This document shows positions 53,995-63,106 of a stretch of DNA of 64,000 nt, piece by piece. This DNA is from SAR116 cluster bacterium AG-390-L20 (GTDB lineage Bacteria; Pseudomonadota; Alphaproteobacteria; Puniceispirillales; Marisalimonadaceae). The first letter of the stretch is position 1, and every line of letters starts with the position of its first letter. The position numbers and the translations under genes are program-made. Below the pieces are notes generated by a model. It was given only the letters and a program-made list of their open reading frames with translations. It did not search any database and was not told the origin of the DNA. The stretch lies in assembly GCA_003278095.1 (NCBI GenBank), contig QCHB01000003.1, positions 62,001 through 126,000 of the forward strand, given 5' to 3'.

Positions 53995-55017
53995 ATGAAT
54001 AATATATTAATCACTGGAGGACTTGGTTATATTGGTAGTTCGCTAATAAAACAATTAAACTTTAAAATCGTGAATAAAATTGTAATAGTTGATTTAGATT
54101 TATTCCATACTAAAGAACAAATAAATTCTTTCATTAAGAAAAATAATATTGAAAGCAAAGTAATTATAAAAAAAATTAATTTTGCAAATATTATAGTTTT
54201 AGATGAAATATTTAAATTATATAAAATAGATATGGTAATTCATCTTGGAGGATTAGTAGGTGATCCAGCTTGTGCATTTAATATAGAGTTAACAAAAAAA
54301 ATTAATACTGATGCTACAAACAAATTAGTTGATCTTTCAGTTAAGCATCGTGTTGCAAAATTTATTTATGCATCTACATGTTCTGTTTATGGTATTAACG
54401 AACAATTATGCTCGGAACATACCGAACCTAAACCAATATCAGAATATGCAAGATCAAAACTAGAAGGAGAAATAAAACTTCATTCAGTTAAAGACAAATT
54501 TGATGAAATTATAATTTTACGATTTTCTACCCTTTACGGAGTTAGTCAAAGAATTAGATTTGATTTAGTTGGTAATTTGTTCTACGCAAAAGCAAAATGG
54601 GAAAAATCAATTTCTGTCTTTGGTGGTTGGCAATGGAGACCATTTATAAATGTTAAAGATGCTGGGTTAGTTCTTTCAATTTTACTTAATATGAATATTC
54701 CTGGTATAAACACTTACAATGTTGGTTTAGATACAGGAAATAGTACATTGGAAAATCTTGCAACATTGATTAAATCAAGATTTAAAGATTGTGAAATTGT
54801 TGATACTGGTGCAAAAGAAGATGCAAGGAATTATAAAGTTAATTTTGACAAATTTCATAATAAATTTGGGAATATTTTAAAGTTTGATCTCAACAATGGA
54901 GTTGAAGATTTGTGTAATGATTTAGATAACTTCGAAAATAATTGGAAATCAACTCTATACTCAAATTTACTAACAACTAAAAATAATTTTAAAATATTAA
55001 TGACAGATGATAATTAA
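53995..55017 (+). CDS. NAD-dependent sugar epimerase/dehydratase (SDR)
   Basis: 340 residues. GGLGYIGSS at 8-16, HLGGLVGDPACAFN (near 82-95), ASTCSVYG (about 123-130), and catalytic Tyr-x3-Lys in EYARSKLEGE; then LRFSTLYGVSQRIRFD and RPFINVKDAG. GGLVGDP recalls the CDP/GDP-sugar epimerase group. First gene of a compact plus-strand glycan operon; ATG at 53995 has AAAAGGA about 7 bases upstream. Overlaps the next gene by 11 bases. Confidence 0.84.
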   Translation: MNNILITGGLGYIGSSLIKQLNFKIVNKIVIVDLDLFHTKEQINSFIKKNNIESKVIIKKINFANIIVLDEIFKLYKIDMVIHLGGLVGDPACAFNIELTKKINTDATNKLVDLSVKHRVAKFIYASTCSVYGINEQLCSEHTEPKPISEYARSKLEGEIKLHSVKDKFDEIIILRFSTLYGVSQRIRFDLVGNLFYAKAKWEKSISVFGGWQWRPFINVKDAGLVLSILLNMNIPGINTYNVGLDTGNSTLENLATLIKSRFKDCEIVDTGAKEDARNYKVNFDKFHNKFGNILKFDLNNGVEDLCNDLDNFENNWKSTLYSNLLTTKNNFKILMTDDN

Positions 55018-56002
55018 CGATTTCAATTTTGTTGAAGGCTTTGTAATAAATTGTTTAATTTTCACTATTCTTACATTTGTTTCTTTAAAATATCTTAAAT
55101 CAATATTTCCTGTTTCAACATCCTCAGTAAGGTCCGCCCTATCACATGAGCCTATCCCAAGAGGGTTTGGTATAATTTTTCCAATTTCATTTATTTTGTC
55201 TTATTTAATTTTGTATGATTCAATTGAAATAGACATATCATACTTTTCGCTTATTTTATGTTGCGCGGCGATAGGTTTTTACGATGACTTAAAAAATATC
55301 AATTACATCAAAAAACTTATAAGTTTAATTGTTCTTTTTACTTTAATTGTATTTTTTAATAAAGAGATATTATTATTTAATAATATAAATTTTATCTTAT
55401 CTTTTTGTATATCTATATTTTTTTTTATATTTTATGTTTTATTCTTTAATCAAATTGATGGTATTAATGGTCTTTCGTCTGGTACATTTTGTGTGTTTTT
55501 GTCTTTATTAATAATTCTAAATCCTTTTAAATTTTCATTTATAGGCATGTATATAAATATTATTGGCATAGTTTTTATATATTTTCTCGCGAATATATTA
55601 CTTACTAAATTTTTTCAAGGAGACTCCGGTGCGTATTTTTTAGGGGCAGTTTCTTATTTAGTTTTTCAAGAAAATGAAAACTTTTTCCTCATTTCTTTGA
55701 TACTTTTATTTCCTATACTCGGAGACATAATATGGACTACCTTAATGAGAATTTATTTTGGTTACAATCTTGCTCAACCTCATAGGGAACATTTTTATCA
55801 AAAAAGTGTAACGTTTTTTAATTTTCATTTTCCAGTAACAATTTGTCACATCCTATTACAGTTACTAATTTTTCTAATAATTTACTTTTTTAAACTTCAC
55901 AAACTAGACTTTGTAAATCAATTTCTTTGTTTAATATTTTTTGGAGCGTTTATTTCCTTATTTTATGCATTTACCGCATATTCTTTTAACAAAATTAAAT
56001 AG
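55007..56002 (+). CDS. Undecaprenyl-phosphate sugar-1-phosphate transferase (WecA/MraY family)
   Basis: 331 residues with 10-11 membrane helices. Family motifs in order: HEPIPRGFGI (cytoplasmic loop), GFYDDLKN (Asp-Asp, about 95-102), FNQIDGINGLS (Asn-x2-Asp-Gly), FQGDSGAYFLG, and the C-terminal PHREHFYQK (His-Arg-Glu-His). It starts a lipid-linked glycan by transferring a sugar-1-P onto undecaprenyl phosphate. Good candidate for the initiator of the second glycan system, and perhaps of the big locus, where none was found. The start overlaps the SDR gene by 11 bases. Donor not deducible. Confidence 0.92.
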   Translation: MIINDFNFVEGFVINCLIFTILTFVSLKYLKSIFPVSTSSVRSALSHEPIPRGFGIIFPISFILSYLILYDSIEIDISYFSLILCCAAIGFYDDLKNINYIKKLISLIVLFTLIVFFNKEILLFNNINFILSFCISIFFFIFYVLFFNQIDGINGLSSGTFCVFLSLLIILNPFKFSFIGMYINIIGIVFIYFLANILLTKFFQGDSGAYFLGAVSYLVFQENENFFLISLILLFPILGDIIWTTLMRIYFGYNLAQPHREHFYQKSVTFFNFHFPVTICHILLQLLIFLIIYFFKLHKLDFVNQFLCLIFFGAFISLFYAFTAYSFNKIK

Positions 56003-56015
56003 ATTGATCTAATTT

Positions 56016-56972
56016 ATGGAGTATCAAACAGGTATATTAATTGTTGGTTATGGATCGCATGTTGAAAATAAAATTTTGCCTGCCATACGCTCATTAGATA
56101 TACCTCTAATCGGGATAGTTTCTGCAAACAAAAGTGTTCCTAAAGATATAACTCATTATAAAAGTCTTAAAGAAATTATTAAATTACTCAGACCTTCGCA
56201 TGTTTTTATTGCAACAAATCCAATCAAGCATTTTAATCTAATTAAGGAAGCCACACTGGTTTCTAAAAATTTATTAGTGGAAAAACCTATCACAATTCAA
56301 AACCCTAACTTCTTACTAAGTAAAAAGTTTAAAAACTTAAATATAATTGTAAAAGAAGCTATGATGTATAAGTATAATTATTTAAATAATTTTCTAGACA
56401 AAAAGAAAAAAATTTTAGAAGGCTTTAAAAATATAGAAGTTGAGTTTGTTCTACCCTTTAAAAGTCTAAAAGAAAAAATAAGTTTTAGGCACTCACCAGA
56501 TTTTGAAAATAGTATGCTTTTTGACATAGGATGCTATGTATATGATTTTATTTGGACCTTTAAATTATTCTCATACGAACTATTTATTCACAAAAAATAT
56601 AGTTTTGATGATGGTCAAGCCAAATTTGTCTTTTTAAAATCAAATAAAACTGAAGACAAAACCCTGAGCTTTAAGTTTGGTTATGGAAAAAATTATAGTA
56701 ATGTTGTAAAATTTACCTCTAAATACGATATTTCTTATGAGTTAAAACCATTTTTCTATGGAAGAAGTTCGCAGATAAATATATGTATTGCTAAAAACAA
56801 TAAAAAATATGAAAAGGTTTATGATAACGAAAATTGCTTTGAAAAAATGATTAGTGAATGGTATGAAAATAAAAATACTTTAATTCAAGATCAACTTTCC
56901 AATTTTAACAGGATTGCATTCATTCATAATTCTTTATATCAACTCTCTCAAGACTGGACATCTAATGTATAA
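56016..56972 (+). CDS. Gfo/Idh/MocA-family oxidoreductase-like protein
   Basis: 318 residues with an N-terminal Rossmann domain: ILIVGYGSHVENKILPAIR and VFIATNPIKHF, then the family LLVEKPIT block with Glu-Lys-Pro (about 92-99). The C-terminal domain is only weakly like the GFO_IDH_MocA fold, with VKEAMMYKYNY and DIGCYVYDFIW (Asp and Tyr). It may carry out a redox step on a nucleotide sugar, such as C3 oxidation before amination or methylation. No aminotransferase is present here. Followed by a cupin gene with 8 bases overlap. Confidence 0.78.
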   Translation: MEYQTGILIVGYGSHVENKILPAIRSLDIPLIGIVSANKSVPKDITHYKSLKEIIKLLRPSHVFIATNPIKHFNLIKEATLVSKNLLVEKPITIQNPNFLLSKKFKNLNIIVKEAMMYKYNYLNNFLDKKKKILEGFKNIEVEFVLPFKSLKEKISFRHSPDFENSMLFDIGCYVYDFIWTFKLFSYELFIHKKYSFDDGQAKFVFLKSNKTEDKTLSFKFGYGKNYSNVVKFTSKYDISYELKPFFYGRSSQINICIAKNNKKYEKVYDNENCFEKMISEWYENKNTLIQDQLSNFNRIAFIHNSLYQLSQDWTSNV

Positions 56973-57408
56973 TAAGAGTGTTATATTACCTTTCGAACAA
57001 TCAAAAGAAGATGATAGAGGTTATATAAAATCTATCATAAATCAACCAAGCACTAATACTTCAATCATAATGTGTAACCCTGGTTCTGTTAGAGCTAATC
57101 ATTATCATATCAGAGATTGGCATTATATGTATGTCTTAGAAGGAAGTATGGACTATTTTTTCTTTGATAACTTTTCAAAAAAAATATGTTTTTTACCTCT
57201 TAAAAAAGATCAAATAGTTTATACACCTCCAAAAGAAGTTCATGCTACATTTTTTAGAGAACAAACCAAGTTGATTGTGATTAGCTATTTAGCAAGAGAC
57301 GAAGCAAGTTATGAGGCTGATACACGAAGAGTTAAGTTTATAAATTTAGAGAATATGAAACTAGCTAAACAAGGAAAACTTTCATGTCAGTTTCCGGAAC
57401 TCATTTAA
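56965..57408 (+). CDS. Cupin-fold sugar epimerase/isomerase-like protein (RmlC/FdtA-like)
   Basis: 147 residues from the preferred ATG at 56965. Cupin motif NHYHIRDWHYMYVLEGSMDYFF and IVYTPPKEVHATFF with metal- or base-type histidines. It resembles WxcM/FdtA/RmlC-like proteins acting on NDP-keto-sugars. Longer reading from 56914 sits almost completely inside the Gfo gene and is rejected. Overlaps the next methyltransferase gene by 25 bases, the deepest overlap here. Confidence 0.8.
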   Translation: MYNKSVILPFEQSKEDDRGYIKSIINQPSTNTSIIMCNPGSVRANHYHIRDWHYMYVLEGSMDYFFFDNFSKKICFLPLKKDQIVYTPPKEVHATFFREQTKLIVISYLARDEASYEADTRRVKFINLENMKLAKQGKLSCQFPELI

Positions 57409-58640
57409 CTAATTGTCGTTTGTGTGATTCTAGTGATTTAAATTCAATAATTGATTTTGGTTATATTCCTTTAGGTAACAATCTGAATTTTTCTATTAAG
57501 GATTCTATAAGATCAGAAAAATTTCCTTTGGTTGTTGATAGATGTAATTCATGTGGTCATTTCCAGCTATCTTTTTCAGTAAATAAAGAAATTTTATACC
57601 AAAGAGATTACTCATACTTGTCATCAATTGGTAAAAAATTTGTTGATCATTTAGAATGGTCAGCCAATGATATTTTTTCACTTAAAAAACTTGATATCAA
57701 AAAAACACAAGGCGTATTTGTGATAGACATAGGTTCAAATGATGGGACAGCTTTATCTTTTTTTAAAAGAAAAGGCTGTAAAGTTTTAGGAATAGATCCA
57801 TCAGATTTACCTGTAAAAGAGGCATCAAAAAAAAATATTGAGACAATTAACGAATTTTTTGATTCATCACTTGCTGAAAAATTAATTATAAATAAAGGTC
57901 AGGCAGATATAATAATTTCTCACAATGTTTTAGCTCATGTTGAAGATTTGAAAGATATCTTTCTGGGTGTTTTTAAATTACTAAAAGATGAAGGAATATT
58001 TATTTTTGAGATTGGCTATTTTGCGAATATGATTAAATACGGTATTTATGATACAATTTATCATGAACATTTAGATTATCATACATTAAAACCTATTATA
58101 AATTTTTTAAATTCAATTGGATTTAGTGTATTTAGCACAAAAATTGTTGAATCCCAGGGTGGATCCTTGAGAATTTATTGTAATAAATTACAATTCATTA
58201 AAAATAACAATCAAAAAATTCAAGATTTATTGATTTCGGAGGGGAAGTTAATTGAAAAATTAAAAATTGAAACTTGGAAAAACAACATATTCAATAATGC
58301 CAAACAAATAAAACAAAAAATTAACCAGGTAATTACTAACAAAGGTGAAATATTTGGATATGGAGCTCCTACAAAATCTACTTTAGCTTGTAAAATTATT
58401 GAAATAGAAAGAAATAATATTAAAGAAATTTTAGATGATAATAAAATAAAGGTAGGAAGATATCTTCCGGCATTAGGAATTCCTATTGTTTCCAAATTTA
58501 GTTCTCAAATTACTCCTTCAGATTTAATTATATGTTTTGCTTGGAATTTTATAGAAGCCATTGTTGATAATATTCGAAACCAATATGGAAGTAATATAAG
58601 TATAATCTCAACTCAAAATGGAAAGGTTTATAAAACATGA
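57384..58640 (+). CDS. NDP-sugar C-methyltransferase-like (Zn-ribbon + SAM + Methyltransf_14)
   Basis: 418 residues with three parts: an N-terminal zinc-ribbon (CRLC near 13-16 and CNSC near 52-55), a SAM core (DIGSNDGTALSFFKRKG, SHNVLAHVED) and a C-terminal Rossmann domain (FGYGAPTKSTLACKIIE, near 315-331). This is the TylC3/NovU/MtmC-type C-methyltransferase that adds a branch methyl to a 3-keto NDP-sugar. The upstream AAGGAAA supports the ATG. Together with the Gfo-like oxidoreductase and the cupin it forms a branched-sugar pathway (inference). Confidence 0.87.
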   Translation: MSVSGTHLTNCRLCDSSDLNSIIDFGYIPLGNNLNFSIKDSIRSEKFPLVVDRCNSCGHFQLSFSVNKEILYQRDYSYLSSIGKKFVDHLEWSANDIFSLKKLDIKKTQGVFVIDIGSNDGTALSFFKRKGCKVLGIDPSDLPVKEASKKNIETINEFFDSSLAEKLIINKGQADIIISHNVLAHVEDLKDIFLGVFKLLKDEGIFIFEIGYFANMIKYGIYDTIYHEHLDYHTLKPIINFLNSIGFSVFSTKIVESQGGSLRIYCNKLQFIKNNNQKIQDLLISEGKLIEKLKIETWKNNIFNNAKQIKQKINQVITNKGEIFGYGAPTKSTLACKIIEIERNNIKEILDDNKIKVGRYLPALGIPIVSKFSSQITPSDLIICFAWNFIEAIVDNIRNQYGSNISIISTQNGKVYKT

Positions 58641-59311
58641 AAAAATTATATGGTGACAATATATGTATTATAGCTCCTCATCCAGATGACGAGGTATTAG
58701 GCTTAGGTGGGTCAATAAGTAAATTCTCCAGAAATGATATTAAAGTTAACCTATTAGTTATAAGTGGGCATTTGCCTCCCCTATATCCGCAAAGTTCTTT
58801 TGAAACAACAAAAAAAGAATGTTTGAAATCTGCAAAAATTTTAGGTTTGAATCACGTCCAATTCGCAGAAATACCAGCAACTTATATCCATAACGAACCA
58901 ATCTCCAAACTAAATGGGATAATTCAATCATTCATTTTACAGCATTTACCACACACTGTTTTTATACCTTTTCCAGATAGACATATAGATCATAAAATTA
59001 TATTTGATTCATGTATGGTCTGTACAAGACCTACTGGAAAATTTTGGCCAAAATTAGTTCTTAGTTATGAAACTTTGTCTGAAACTGATTGGAACGCTCC
59101 ATATATTGAACCTTTTTTTATTCCTGAATGGTTTATTAATATTGATGATTGTATAGGCACAAAATTAAAAGCATTAAATTGTTATGAATCTCAAATTAAA
59201 AATAATCATAGTAGAAATGAAGATGCGGTAAAAGCACTTGCTAGATATAGAGGATCTCAGAATGGATTTAAAAATGCGGAAGGGTTTAAATTAATTAGGT
59301 GTTTAAGTTAA
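58637..59311 (+). CDS. PIG-L (LmbE)-family N-deacetylase
   Basis: 224 residues. Zn-binding APHPDDEVLGLGG at 11-23 and PDRHIDHK near 112-119 (His-x2-His), plus ISGHLPP. Typical of LmbE/PIG-L proteins deacetylating N-acetyl sugars, such as GlcNAc-lipid or a NDP-sugar precursor. ATG overlaps the methyltransferase stop by 4 bases and is the last gene of the operon. No signal peptide, so cytoplasmic. A free amino sugar in the glycan would follow. Confidence 0.9.
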   Translation: MKKLYGDNICIIAPHPDDEVLGLGGSISKFSRNDIKVNLLVISGHLPPLYPQSSFETTKKECLKSAKILGLNHVQFAEIPATYIHNEPISKLNGIIQSFILQHLPHTVFIPFPDRHIDHKIIFDSCMVCTRPTGKFWPKLVLSYETLSETDWNAPYIEPFFIPEWFINIDDCIGTKLKALNCYESQIKNNHSRNEDAVKALARYRGSQNGFKNAEGFKLIRCLS

Positions 59312-59330
59312 GTCTAGACAATAAAATCCA

Positions 59331-60506
59331 TTATGATTTTCTTAGATTAAAAACATATCTGTTGGGATTAATCATTAAAAATGCAGCTATTAAAAGAGAT
59401 AATGAAGAAATAGATAAAGCTATTTTATAAGAAAAAAATAAATCTATAATTACACCTCCAAAATAAGGCCCAATCATTTGACCTACCCCAAAAGATGATG
59501 TGAGTATGGCTGTTGAAACTCTAATTGACCCAATATATCTAGTCTGCCCCTCCAACAAAGTTAAAGCAGTTATTGGAATAAAAGTCGAACCTAATAGAAT
59601 AGAAGCTAAAATAATACCAAGCTTGTTTTCTATTATTACAGGCATAAATATACCAATACCCATAATTGTACAGGCCAAGAAAAGGGCTATGTCGTTTCCA
59701 ATTTTTTTACCAAACCATGGCCACAAGATTACCATTGGAATACCAGCCAGACCCACTAAAAGCCAAACATATGTTTCAGTAGTTTCTAAACCTACAGTTT
59801 CTCTTGCCATAGTTGATATAAAAGTACCTAAAATAACATATCCAAAACCGTAAAGGCAGTAGGATAAAGTAATTAAACTAAAACTTACATTATTACTTGT
59901 TTCAGATTTGATTATTGTTGTATCCACAACAGTCTCATTAGGGGTATAAAGAAAAATAGGTATCGCTAATACCATTGATAAAATAGTAACTCCAATCCAT
60001 AAATCATTCCAAGAAAATCCAAAATTTCCTAAAAGAGACACTAAAATTGAAGATAAGACAATTCCAAAACCAACACCCATAAAATGGGAAGTACTTAGCG
60101 ATTTCTTACCAAGTGATTGCATAGAAGGAAGAATTAAAGCTGTAGCAAAAATTAAAACAAAAGCACTAGACACGCCGGCAAAAAATCGAATAACAATAAA
60201 AATTATTATATCATTACTTAAACTCATTAATAAAGTGGTTAGTAAGGAAATAACAATAGATGTAAAAAAAACAGATTTAATTTTTTTCTTAAATACTGGT
60301 AGAATAGATAATAATGATCCGCATAAATAACCAAAAAAATTCCATGAGGCTATTAAACCTCCATTAGTCTTACTAATATTCAATTCTTCCAACATATAAG
60401 GCAAAATTGGTGTATAACTAAACCTTCCAATACCAACGGCTAATGCAAGAGCGGCTGTGCCGGTCAAAATTAATATTAAAACTTCAAGGTTTAGTTTATT
60501 TTCCAA
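59331..60506 (-). CDS. MFS transporter, YbfB/YjiJ-like
   Basis: 391 residues with 12 hydrophobic helices. First helix AVGIGRFSYTPILPYM is the signature of the YbfB/YjiJ group, followed by FVIRFFAGVSSAFV and PWFGKKIGNDIAL near the middle loop. Substrate unknown. Start at 60506 is TTG; no ATG in frame lies upstream. It converges with the PIG-L gene (19-base gap) and is divergent from the enoyl-CoA hydratase relative at 60647, with 140 gene-free bases between them. Confidence 0.82.
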   Translation of the reverse strand: MENKLNLEVLILILTGTAALALAVGIGRFSYTPILPYMLEELNISKTNGGLIASWNFFGYLCGSLLSILPVFKKKIKSVFFTSIVISLLTTLLMSLSNDIIIFIVIRFFAGVSSAFVLIFATALILPSMQSLGKKSLSTSHFMGVGFGIVLSSILVSLLGNFGFSWNDLWIGVTILSMVLAIPIFLYTPNETVVDTTIIKSETSNNVSFSLITLSYCLYGFGYVILGTFISTMARETVGLETTETYVWLLVGLAGIPMVILWPWFGKKIGNDIALFLACTIMGIGIFMPVIIENKLGIILASILLGSTFIPITALTLLEGQTRYIGSIRVSTAILTSSFGVGQMIGPYFGGVIIDLFFSYKIALSISSLSLLIAAFLMINPNRYVFNLRKS

Positions 60507-60646
60507 AATATAATTCTTTTGTAATTTCTTTCGTAGTATTTAGATATTAAGTAAAACAATCAACATAAATAAGATTATTAATTGACCAGAAATATAAATT
60601 TGTTTCATATATACATAAAAAAATTATATTAAGATGGAAAAAGTAA

Positions 60647-61426
60647 ATGCTGAAACTTTTCAATATAACTAATGAGACTGACCACATCGTCAAAATTGAG
60701 TTGAGTAATGGAAAAAAACACAATCCATTATCTTTAGAATTAATCAAAGAACTAACAAACTCTTTAATACAGATTTCATCACAAAAGAAAGTAAAGGTCT
60801 TAATTATATCTTCTGAAGGACCAGGATTTTCTGCAGGTCACGATCTAGATGAATTAAGAAAAAATCAAAACAATAAGAAGTTTTTTAACGAATTATTCAA
60901 TGAATGTTCAAATTTAATGCAAACAATCATGAACTTGCCCCAACCAGTTATAGCTGAAGTTTGTGGTGTTGCAGCTGCAGCAGGATGCCAATTAGTGGCG
61001 AGCTGTGATTTAGCAGTTGCATCTGAACAGGCTAGTTTTATGACGCCTGGAGTAAATATTGGTTTATTTTGTTCAACACCGATGGTAGCAGTTTCCAGAA
61101 ACCTTAGCAGAAAAAAAATTATGGAAATGCTTCTGACTGGAGAAAAACTTAGTGCAAAAGACGCAGTTGATTATGGTTTAATAAATCATTGTGTTCCTCT
61201 TGATCAACTTCATCAGAAAACACTAAATATTGCAAATATAATAGCTTCAAAACCTCTATCTACTGTGAAAATTGGTAAAGAGGCTTTTTACAAGCAAGTG
61301 GAGATGCCAATTGATGAGGCTTATAAATATACTTCTGAGGTTATGGCTATGAATATGATGGAAAAAGACGCTTATGAAGGCATTAGTGCTTTTTTAGATA
61401 AAAGATCACCTTCATGGAATGAGTAA
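60647..61426 (+). CDS. Enoyl-CoA hydratase/isomerase-family protein, ECHDC3-like
   Basis: 259-residue crotonase fold. Oxyanion-hole motif FSAGHDLDEL and AEVCGVAAAAGCQLVASCDLA are present, as is the LFCSTPMVAVSR loop typical of ECHDC3. The two catalytic glutamates of true hydratases (the Glu of GGCELA and of the following QPE) are replaced by Gln (GCQLV) and Gly (TPGVNIG). So it is probably a different reaction or a binding protein. The ATG has a GGAAA ribosome site. GMC oxidoreductase and an acyl-CoA dehydrogenase follow. Confidence 0.86.
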   Translation: MLKLFNITNETDHIVKIELSNGKKHNPLSLELIKELTNSLIQISSQKKVKVLIISSEGPGFSAGHDLDELRKNQNNKKFFNELFNECSNLMQTIMNLPQPVIAEVCGVAAAAGCQLVASCDLAVASEQASFMTPGVNIGLFCSTPMVAVSRNLSRKKIMEMLLTGEKLSAKDAVDYGLINHCVPLDQLHQKTLNIANIIASKPLSTVKIGKEAFYKQVEMPIDEAYKYTSEVMAMNMMEKDAYEGISAFLDKRSPSWNE

Positions 61427-61470
61427 AAAATTGATAATATATATATTTTGAATTTCAAAAAGGTAAATTT

Positions 61471-63066
61471 ATGTCTAAAGTATTCGATTTTATCGTAGTA
61501 GGTGCAGGCACAGCTGGATGCCTTCTTGCTAATCGATTGTCTGCTAATGGTAGGTTTTCTGTAGCTTTGTTGGAAGCAGGAGGAAGTGACAATTACCATT
61601 GGGTTCATATTCCTGTAGGTTATTTATATTGTATGGGAAACAAAAGAACAGATTGGTTATACAAAACAACTTCACAAAAAGGTTTAAATGGTAGAGCTTT
61701 AAATTATCCAAGAGGTAAGGTCATGGGTGGTTGTTCATCAATAAATGGTATGATTTATATGAGAGGACAGGCAAATGATTATGATCAGTGGAGGCAAATG
61801 GGTAATGATGGTTGGAGTTGGGATGATGTTCTCCCTTACTTCAAAAATATGGAAGATAGCTATGAAGGAGAAAATAAATTTCATGGTGCAGGTGGAGAAT
61901 GGAAGGTAAATCAACAAAGACTATCTTGGAATATTTTAGATAGTTTTCAAGAAGCTACTGTAGAAGCTGGAATACCTAAAGTAGACGATTTCAACGAAGG
62001 CAACAATTTTGGAGTTTCATATTTTAAAGTTAATCAAAATTCTGGGTTTAGATGGAATACAGTTAAGGCATTTATAAAACCAATAAAAAATAGAAAAAAT
62101 TTGCATGTAATTAGTCAATGTGAAGTGAATAAATTAATTTTAGAAAATAATAAAATTAAAGGGGTAGAAGTTACACGAAATGGGAAAATTGAAGATATTT
62201 TTGTAAATAAAGAAATAATATTATCTGCTGGCTCAATTGGTTCACCTAAAATCTTAGAGTTGTCTGGTATAGGAAATCCTAACTTGCTCTCTGATTTAGG
62301 TATTGAAACCAAAGTAAAAAGCCCAAATGTTGGTCAAAATCTTCAAGATCATCTTCAATTAAGAGTAATATATCAATTAGAAAATGCACAAACTCTAAAT
62401 CAAAAAGCTAATTCTTTATTAGGTAAAATTGCTATAGGTTTAGAATACGCTCTTAAAAGAACTGGTCCTATGTCTATGGCTCCTAGTCAATTAGGTATAT
62501 TCGCAATGTCAGACAAATCTTATGAAACGCCTAATCTTCAATTTCACGTGCAACCATTATCTTTAGACAAATTTGGAGACCCACTGCATGACTTTCCAGG
62601 TCTTACAGCAAGTGTATGTAATCTAAATCCGCAGAGTAGAGGAAGTGTCCATATTACATCAAAAGATCCTAAAATTGCACCGTCCATTGATCCAAATTAC
62701 TTGTCTGAAGAACAAGATAAACTTGTAGCGGCCCAATCTATAGAATTAGCAAGAAAAATTATCACTCAACCAGCAATGAAAAAATATAATCCAAAAGAAT
62801 ATGCGCCAGGAATTCAGTTTCAGTCGGAAGATGAATTAAAAAAAGTTGCTGGTGATATTGGTACTACTATTTTTCATCCAGTAGGAACATGTGGTATGGG
62901 CCCAGGCACTTCTTCAGTAACAGATAGTAATTTAAAAGTTAGGGGTGTAGAGGGGTTAAGAATTGCAGATGCGTCTATTATGCCTACTATTACTTCTGGC
63001 AACACAAATGCTCCAACACTGATGATTGCTGAAAAAGCATCAGAAATAATCTTGAACTCAAATTAA
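61471..63066 (+). CDS. GMC-family FAD oxidoreductase (choline dehydrogenase-like)
   Basis: 531 residues. FIVVGAGTAGCLLANRL (FAD loop, about 7-23), LLEAGGSD, NYPRGKVMGGCSSINGMIYMRG, SAGSIGSPKILELSGIG, and HPVGTCGMGP with His near 470 plus ADASIMPTITSGNTNAPTLMIAEK at the C-terminus. These are GMC signatures 1 and 2 and the catalytic His-Asn region. Choline dehydrogenase (BetA) is about 550, so the length fits. Alcohol, choline or polyol as substrate cannot be chosen; no betB is adjacent. Good AAAAGG ribosome site before ATG. Confidence 0.9.
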   Translation: MSKVFDFIVVGAGTAGCLLANRLSANGRFSVALLEAGGSDNYHWVHIPVGYLYCMGNKRTDWLYKTTSQKGLNGRALNYPRGKVMGGCSSINGMIYMRGQANDYDQWRQMGNDGWSWDDVLPYFKNMEDSYEGENKFHGAGGEWKVNQQRLSWNILDSFQEATVEAGIPKVDDFNEGNNFGVSYFKVNQNSGFRWNTVKAFIKPIKNRKNLHVISQCEVNKLILENNKIKGVEVTRNGKIEDIFVNKEIILSAGSIGSPKILELSGIGNPNLLSDLGIETKVKSPNVGQNLQDHLQLRVIYQLENAQTLNQKANSLLGKIAIGLEYALKRTGPMSMAPSQLGIFAMSDKSYETPNLQFHVQPLSLDKFGDPLHDFPGLTASVCNLNPQSRGSVHITSKDPKIAPSIDPNYLSEEQDKLVAAQSIELARKIITQPAMKKYNPKEYAPGIQFQSEDELKKVAGDIGTTIFHPVGTCGMGPGTSSVTDSNLKVRGVEGLRIADASIMPTITSGNTNAPTLMIAEKASEIILNSN

Positions 63067-63106
63067 ATATAATATCTATTTGATATGGAAGTTAAGAGGT
63101 AGAAAA

